12,956 bases of DNA from Byssochlamys sp. IMV 00236 (Eukaryota > Ascomycota > Eurotiomycetes > Eurotiales > Thermoascaceae): positions 1 through 12,956 of the forward strand of contig MSJH02000114.1 of the NCBI GenBank assembly GCA_001931875.2, written 5' to 3'. A program made the translations under genes and the position numbers. The stretch's first letter is position 1. The number at the start of each line of letters is the position of its first letter. The notes beneath the pieces were generated by a model. The model saw only the letters and a program-made list of their open reading frames with translations, did no database searches and was not told the DNA's origin. Of the stretch, positions 7,497 to 12,956 are shown in pieces.

Positions 7497-7621
7497 TTTC
7501 AAAAAAAAAGGGGAAAGGAGAGGGTAGAGCAATCGAATCACGTGCTCCCTTTTTATGGAAGTCTTTTTGAAACAATACGGTCGGAGACCACACACTGGCT
7601 TCTTTTTTTCTATTTTTCATA
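7497..7621. promoter_or_regulatory. Divergent promoter between RWDD2-like gene and VPS33, with CACGTG box
   Basis: Only 125 bp separate the two start codons, so both promoters overlap. A palindromic CACGTG (7539-7544, context TCACGTGC) is an E-box-type site bound by bHLH factors, and poly-A/poly-T tracts flank both ends. Its use as a regulatory site is inferred from position and sequence only. Confidence 0.5.
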
Positions 7622-10064
7622 ATGAACGGAACCACGTCAGGAACTCATTTAGGAAACACGCCTTTGAATTTAGCAAAATTAAGAGAACTATCGCGTAAAG
7701 AGTTACCTGAGATATTGGATAAGGTAATATCAGTATAAGCAGTTAAACATACTCATGTATTGTAGGTGCGAGGGAAGAAAGGACTTGTGCTTGATCCTAC
7801 TTTGACTGGACCACTTAGTCTAATAGCAGAATTCAACCTACTTAAAGTAATTTAGACATCATAAACAAAGAGAACATAAAATAACTCATGTGTGTTAATT
7901 AGAATCATGGGGTTGAAAAGATTTATCATCTCGAATCAGACACACTTGAAACAGACTGTCCTGGCCTAATTTACATTTGTAGACCAAAGCTGAAATATAT
8001 GAGATATATTGCCAGTAAAGTTACTAAACATATACAAGATACACACTCTTAACAATATTATAGGTCATATAAAGCATTTTTCCAAATCAAGCAAAATCGA
8101 CTGTTGGTTATTTTTTGTGCCTGAACGTACAATGATATGCGAACGTGTGTTGGAAGAAGAAGGTGTGAAGGGTGATATTACTATTGGTAGTTATGCTATG
8201 GATTGGATACCCTATGAAGATGATTTGATCTCTATGGAATTAGATCCATCTACATGGAAAGAAATTTATTTGGTAAAAAAAAGGGGGTATACCAAAGAGA
8301 GAGAGAGGCTGACCTGTATACATGTATATAGGACGGAGATCAAACTGCTATTTATTATGCAGCAAGATCAATAATGCGACTTCAGTCCATCTATGGTCTA
8401 TTTCCCCGTATCATGGGCAAAGGTGACGCAGCCAGAGTAAGTTAATATATAAAAACAAAGAGAGGTGAAAGATACCAATAGTCTTTGTTCAATAGCAACT
8501 AGCAGATATGCTTTTACGTATGAGAAAAGAACATGCAGTGACAGATCAAGTATCCACAAAAGCACCTTCGCTATTAAACACCGTTTCAAATCATATTGAC
8601 CAATTCATCATTATTGATCGTAACGTAGATCTGGTTACACCCTTATGCACTCAGCTGACCTATGAAGGCTTGATTGACGAGACAATGGGGATCAAACACT
8701 GTAAGTAATAGGAAAAAAAAAAGGATTGGATATTGAATTTCGGTTTATGTAGGTGTTGTAGAATTGGATCCTAGCTTGATCACGCTCGCAGCTTCAAAGG
8801 GACCATCAACGCCAACGACTTCAGCAACACCGATGAAAAAGAAAAAATATGTCTTGAATTCATCAGATAAATTATTTGGGCAATTACGGGATCAAAACTT
8901 TGCAGTCGTAGGCGGCATTCTCAACAAAGTAGCTAAAAGAATCAATGAGAATTATGAAGAAAGACATAATGCAAAGACAATGGCACAGATACGTGATTTT
9001 GTGGGCAGATTAGGTGAACTACAGCAAGAACATCAGTCTTTGCGAGTTCGTAAGTAGACTTTGCGTACTTTATCTCCTGAATGTCGAATCTAACCCTGTG
9101 TTTTACAGATACTGGAATCGCAGAGGAAATCATTGCAAACACAGTAACAGATGATTTTAATAAAGTGCTAGAAGTTCAGCAAAGTTTGTATCACTTTTGT
9201 GTATATATGTAAAAAATGCTGATCCTTTTTTTACTAGATGTCGTAGCTGGTGTTGATGGCAATAGAGAACCTGAATATATCGAAGAAATGATTAATCGAC
9301 AGAAGCCACTCGTCCAAGTCCTTCGTTTACTCTGTCTCATGTCTCTGGCTCAGGGAGGATTAAAGCAAAAACTATTTGATCACTTCGAAAAAGAGATTGT
9401 ACAGACATATGGCTATGAGCATATAGAGACACTGCATAGATTAGAAAAACTAGGGCTTTGGATGAAACGCACAAACAACAAGAGCACGTTTGGACAGTGT
9501 CGACGCCTTTTAAAGTTGATTGTAGACGATGTAGACGAATTTCATCCAAATGATATCTCATATGTGTATTCAGGATATGCACCTTTGAGCATACGATTAG
9601 TACAGAGTGCGATGCAAAAATCACCCAACTTTACTACGGGTACGAGCACGACCAGTCTGTTTTCCTACATGGGAACAAGCACAGCAAATTTTGTAAAGGA
9701 GACAACATCTGGATGGCGTGGGGCTGAGGACATCCTCAGGTTATTACCCGGACAGTCATTCGATTTAAAGCAGACGGTAGAATACGGACCGGAAACAAAT
9801 GCAGCTATGGCCAGAGCCAAGAGACATGGATTACAACATGGTAAGACAACAATTATCTTCTTCTTGGGTGGATGTACACATACAGAGGTCTCTGCCATTC
9901 GTTTTCTAGCACAGCATGATGAAGGTAAGGCAGTACAGAGAGATCTGTTCACGTGTTGAGATCTAAAGCATCATTTTCTAGGACGGGACTATTTGGTTGC
10001 CACAACACAAATGATAAATGGCAGCACGTTCTTGACACCCATCATCCAACATAGAAATGAATAA
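7622..10064 (+). CDS. VPS33: Vacuolar protein sorting protein VPS33 (Sec1/Munc18 family), 10 exons
   Basis: SM-family subunit of the HOPS/CORVET tethering complexes that chaperones SNARE pairing in endosome-vacuole fusion. Exons: 7622-7723, 7766-7846, 7903-8014, 8064-8272, 8332-8436, 8496-8700, 8753-9049, 9109-9183, 9238-9924, 9982-10064; 651 residues, a normal Vps33 length. All nine introns are 42-59 nt with GT-AG ends, and phases match. Family landmarks in order: NLAKLRELSRKELPEILDK at the N-terminus, LVLDPTLTGPLSLIAEFNLL, ICRPKLKYM, FFVPERTMICERVLEEEGV, FIIIDRNVDLVTPLCTQLTY (the Sec1 IDR-D-VTP motif), LVQVLRLLCLMSLAQGGL, and FFLGGCTHTEVSAIRFL near the C-terminus. A Ser/Thr/Lys-rich insert in exon 7 (about 8785-8845) replaces a variable loop. 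The GATA gene begins 108 bp after the stop on the same strand. Identity is very sure; individual exon borders are well supported by conserved sequence. Confidence 0.95.
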
Positions 10065-10172
10065 ATCTATTGGCTGGTTTAATCGGAACCTAAAAAAGTT
10101 TTTCTTTTTTTATTCACTTGAGCTCATTTTAATTTTTTACCCTCTTTTTCCCGCCCCGAACTAATATAAAAA
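10065..10172 (+). promoter_or_regulatory. Short region between VPS33 stop and GATA-factor start
   Basis: This 108-bp AT- and T-rich segment must hold the VPS33 3' end and the GATA-factor promoter/5' UTR. Pyrimidine tracts and a TATAAA next to the ATG are visible. The TATAAA is too close to the start codon to be assigned as a TATA box. Confidence 0.35.
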
Positions 10173-11858
10173 ATGGCACCACTTGTATTGACAATAAAGG
10201 GCAACAAGACCTTTTCTCCTTTCTCAGCGCTGACGTCTGAAGACGAGCTATCGAAGACATGGAGAGTATGCACAAGGATAAAGGATTCACTAGAGAACGG
10301 ATCCAGACTGGAGAATTTGTCATGGCGACTGTGGTTTCGACAGCATGTGCTATCAAACAAGAAGAAAACATTCTCTGCTCTATCACTGCAGACAGCCAGA
10401 AAATTGAGTGTCAATACAGTCTTGCCCAAGAAGCAAAAGAGTGAGGAAAGACAAGTTCAGTGTGAGATGAACGAGCTTGTTCTAGGGCAGCAGGAACAGC
10501 AAGTGATGTTATCAAACTACCAATTCATTATGCCACAGTTCAGTTCAGACCAAGCAACAGGTGATGCTGTCCAAATAAACGACATCTTCAACGCCTTTAG
10601 TATGCCAGAGAGCAGTAATCCTGACTTCAACCCAGCAAACTATACGACAACCATGGGCGATATGGCAGATGGTTGGGACTTTGGATACCCCTCACCCACA
10701 AATCCATACTACTCACCAACACAATCACATTTGACGCCACCTACAGCCAACAACAATAGTAACGACAACAATAATATGCTCTTATTCGAAAACATTATGA
10801 CTCAGCTACCCCCTGCTGATAACAACGCTCTTTATGTCGCCAATACATCTATGCCTCCCCCACCTCCAACAGCTACACTACATAACAAGTTGCTAGGCAA
10901 CATGACAACACAATCACTTCAATTTAACCATCAAGGGTTTACGCCACCTTTATCAGCATCTACAAGTGCTGTCATGCCAACTAATATAGAAGACAACAGG
11001 CAAGTAAAATAAAAGAAAAAGAAAAAAGGGGAAACTGACACATAATAATATAGCCATTTATTAAACCAACCCAACACCAATTATTCATTAAGCGAGCCCA
11101 GTTCTCCACATGATAAATCATATAGAAAGTCTTCCAACAGCCAAGCAGAGAATAAACCTGTGTGTACAAACTGCGGAGCTACATCTACCCCACTCTGGAG
11201 GAGATCAGCAGAAGATGAATTACTGTGCAATGCCTGTGGGTTATAGTAAGTGTAACATTCATTGGGAAAAAAGGAAAAGATTGGTTATACTGACTCATCA
11301 TCAGCCAAAAATTACATAATGCACCTAGACCCAAAACACTGAAACCACACAATGCGAGAAAGGAATCAAAGGATGATGAAGGATCACAATTGGTGTGTTC
11401 TAATTGTTCTACGACAACGACACCATTATGGAGAAGGGATGACGAGGGTGCACCTTTATGTAATGCATGTGGCCTATAGTAAGTAACAAAGAAAAAAAAA
11501 ATCCTTGACTCTAAAAATAACTATGTGTGTGAATAGTCTGAAATTACATCACGAACGCCGTCCGCTTTCAATGAAGACAGATATCATCAAAAAGAGACAA
11601 CGATATGAAAGTAGTCATAACAACAGCAATCATACTAGAAAAAGTCATAAAAAATCTAAAGAAGCACAACAGCAGCAACAACAACAACAACAAGAACCAT
11701 CGCCGCCACAAATACAACCACAGCCACAATCACAACAGCATCAACAAAATCAGGGATCATTTATGTTTATTGATAGTGTATTCCCAGTCACGGGTGCTAC
11801 CAGTACAGTGATAACACCAGGTGCGATGGTTGAGGACGTATTATCAAACTACTGTTAA
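10173..11858 (+). CDS. GATA-type transcription factor, AreA/Nit2-like N-terminal domain plus two zinc fingers, 4 exons
   Basis: Nuclear DNA-binding regulator, probably recognising GATA sites; nitrogen control is likely from the N-terminal domain but is inference. Exons: 10173-10999, 11054-11245, 11305-11478, 11537-11858; 504 residues. Residues 20-55 ([15 protein letters not shown]...[12 protein letters not shown]) fit DUF1752 of AreA-type nitrogen regulators. A long Asn/Pro/Ser-rich middle follows. Finger 1: C313, C316, C334, C337; finger 2: C371, C374, C392, C395. Both are CX2CX17CX2C with TPLWRR and CNACGLY. Finger 2 is followed by [19 protein letters not shown], the AreA-like basic tail, then a Lys-rich segment, nine Gln and a Pro/Gln-rich C-terminus. 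Introns 2 and 3 both split the Tyr codon after CNACGL. Intron 1 appears to be GC-AG. The stop overlaps the ELMO gene stop on the other strand. Fungal siderophore regulators (SreA/Urbs1) also have two fingers, but they lack this N-terminal domain as far as known. Confidence 0.92.
11000..11053 (+). other. Probable GC-AG intron in the GATA-factor gene
   Basis: The donor reads AG|GCAAGT, the known consensus of GC-AG introns. The acceptor is ATATAG and a CTGAC branch-like site lies 14 bases before it. Using it joins AG to C as a Ser codon and keeps an open frame through finger 1, with a 54-nt length like the other introns. The nearest GT (11004, CAA|GTAAAA) would need a weak GAG acceptor at 11150 and a 147-nt intron to keep frame. 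Confidence 0.7.
11667..11693. repeat. CAA/CAG repeat encoding nine glutamines
   Basis: Nine successive Gln codons in the last exon of the GATA-factor gene, followed by more dispersed Gln/Pro codons up to about 11750. This is typical low-complexity activation-type sequence and a likely length-polymorphic site. Confidence 0.85.
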
Positions 11859-12874
11859 TTTAACTTTTTATCATCTTTGTATATTTGTAAATTATCTTGT
11901 ATTAACATCGAAAATGGCTTTACTTTCTGCTGCATTAATTCTTTTTCAACAATAAACTTAAACTCATTAAACCTCGACTCAAATTCCATTACGGTAAACA
12001 TCCAAAACTGATCAAATTTATAAAACAGGTAGCAGTAGAACTCTTGGAACGCACGTTCGTCTGTGCCATATTCAAATAGGTAGAGCTGAAGTTTCTTTGA
12101 TTCAACAAGTTGATAATTAAATTTGGTGATATTGATGCCTACAATAGCAAAAGGATACCATTGTAAGGGATCATTGGCATGTTCTAGAATGGATCGTGCA
12201 TGAGCAGGATAATGTTCTGCAAAAAATAGCAAGTCATCTAGGCCTTGAATTCCCATACCACGAAAATCGGTGGCTGGATCATTTCCCTGGAAACCGATCT
12301 ATAATGAACATTAAAATACCCTGTTGATATGTTTGTGTGTGTATATATATACATCGATCCATTGTTTAGTTATTCGAGATTGCAGTGACTTATTAGGCAT
12401 CAACTTGTTCCAGAGTTGAAGCAGTTTGTCTTCATGTTCCTTATTGTTAGAATCATATTTAGTAGATATAGAGTCATTGATACTATTCAAGAGCTGATTC
12501 GAGGCATATATAACTTGTAGAGCATTTAGTAAATTAACATGCAGGTCAACAGGGACACGCTTTTTCTGTATAATGGAGCCCTTTATGGAATCAATGTCGC
12601 AAATTGACTCCTTGAGTTGAAAGTTTTCTTCCATTAAAACATTTGAATAAGAGATGGACTTGTCTATAAAAGAGATTTAGTTTATAAAAGGTATTAAAAT
12701 ATAGGACTTACCTATACGATATAACTTAAATGGACTCAATGGCGTGTATAATAATCGACTAATTTCTGTTGTATAGCTTATTTGTCCATATATAAATTTA
12801 AACCATTTATATAAGGATAGCAGAATAGGTGACTGATACACTCTATTCAACAGAAACAAAATAACCCATCCCAT
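11855..12874 (-). CDS. ELMO-domain protein (ELMOD1/2/3-like), 3 exons
   Basis: Likely GTPase-activating protein for Arf/Arl-family GTPases, the known role of ELMOD proteins. Model: exons 12874-12712, 12663-12353 and 12298-11855; 305 residues; introns 48 and 54 nt with GT-AG ends and matching phases. The hydrophobic N-terminus (VILFLLNRVYQSPILL) and following EISRLLY resemble animal ELMOD1. The ELMO domain spans roughly residues 135-290: LLQLWNKLMPNKSLQSRITK, KQWIDIGFQGNDPATDFRGM across the second splice, then LDDLLFFAEHYP and YPFAIVGINIT. Arg171 in TDFRG is the conserved arginine linked to GAP activity. A second ATG does not occur in frame near the start, so the first is used. The CDS overlaps the GATA CDS tail by 4 bp in convergent orientation. 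Identity is confident; the target GTPase is unknown. Confidence 0.92.
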
Positions 12875-12890
12875 AGTTAAACAGTGTCTT

Positions 12891-12898
12891 TTTTTATA
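12891..12898 (-). promoter_or_regulatory. Possible TATA element of the ELMO-domain gene
   Basis: TATAAAAA on the minus strand lies 17-24 bases upstream of the ATG. That is close for a TATA box, since initiation about 30 bases downstream would fall at or past the start codon. It may simply be AT-rich sequence. Confidence 0.2.
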
Positions 12899-12913
12899 AG
12901 GGATTCTTTTTTA

Positions 12914-12919
<6 letters not shown>

Positions 12920-12956
<37 letters not shown>
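12920..12956. repeat. 37-base A homopolymer at the window end
   Basis: An uninterrupted A run reaches the last base, preceded by a T-rich stretch. It lies upstream of the ELMO-domain gene (a poly-T run on its strand). It may be a real dA:dT tract or a place where an assembly stopped. Confidence 0.8.

Noticed and set aside
9337..9952. Two 95-codon minus-strand ORFs
   Set aside because: Both are antisense shadows of the large VPS33 exon 9.
10124..10429. Minus-strand ORFs across the GATA-factor 5' end
   Set aside because: They oppose the DUF1752-encoding exon and have no recognisable domain.
1..12956. CRISPR array, riboswitch, rRNA or tRNA gene
   Set aside because: No regularly spaced repeats, no recognisable structured RNA and no tRNA arms were seen; the window is eukaryotic.

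Overview
The window looks like nuclear DNA of a filamentous fungus, most likely Mucoromycota and probably Mucorales. The basis is AT-rich DNA, many short introns (42-166 nt, mostly 42-60) with GTAAG-type donors, and recognisable fungal genes: ribosomal protein eL37, VPS33, and a GATA factor with the AreA/Nit2-type N-terminal domain. Next to them lie remnants of transposon families common in these fungi. The six gene models were assembled by eye. Every junction keeps phase and restores a conserved family sequence, but none was confirmed with transcript data.

Layout. 60-556 (-): eL37, three exons, the first being only the ATG. About 794-4465: a 3.7 kb island of dead mobile elements, comprising a transposase-like N-terminal scrap (+), an AT-rich gap, the C-terminal half of a Fanzor/TnpB-like protein (-), and the N-terminal part of a Helitron protein (-). 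All carry premature stops; most of the stops fit Gln codons changed by C-to-T. 4853-6482 (-): a multi-pass MFS transporter resembling MFSD6/LacY-type proteins, four exons. 6585-7496 (-): an RWD + DUF1115 protein (RWDD2-like), two exons. 7622-10064 (+): VPS33, ten exons, sharing a 125-bp divergent promoter that contains CACGTG with the RWDD2-like gene. 10173-11858 (+): a two-finger GATA factor, four exons, with an apparent GC-AG intron. 11855-12874 (-): an ELMO-domain (ELMOD-like) protein, three exons. Its stop codon overlaps the GATA stop codon by 4 bp. The window ends in a 37-base A run and starts in (AT)7, so both edges are low-complexity.

The right half (4853-12874) is compact, with intergenic gaps of roughly 100-125 bp or none. 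The genes are unrelated in pathway: membrane transport, an unknown RWD function, vacuolar fusion, nitrogen-type transcription control and Arf-family GTPase regulation. They form no operon-like system. The most unusual content is the Fanzor-like remnant beside the Helitron remnant, the convergent stop-codon overlap, and the GATA gene structure (duplicated finger exon and GC-AG intron). I found no intact new system.
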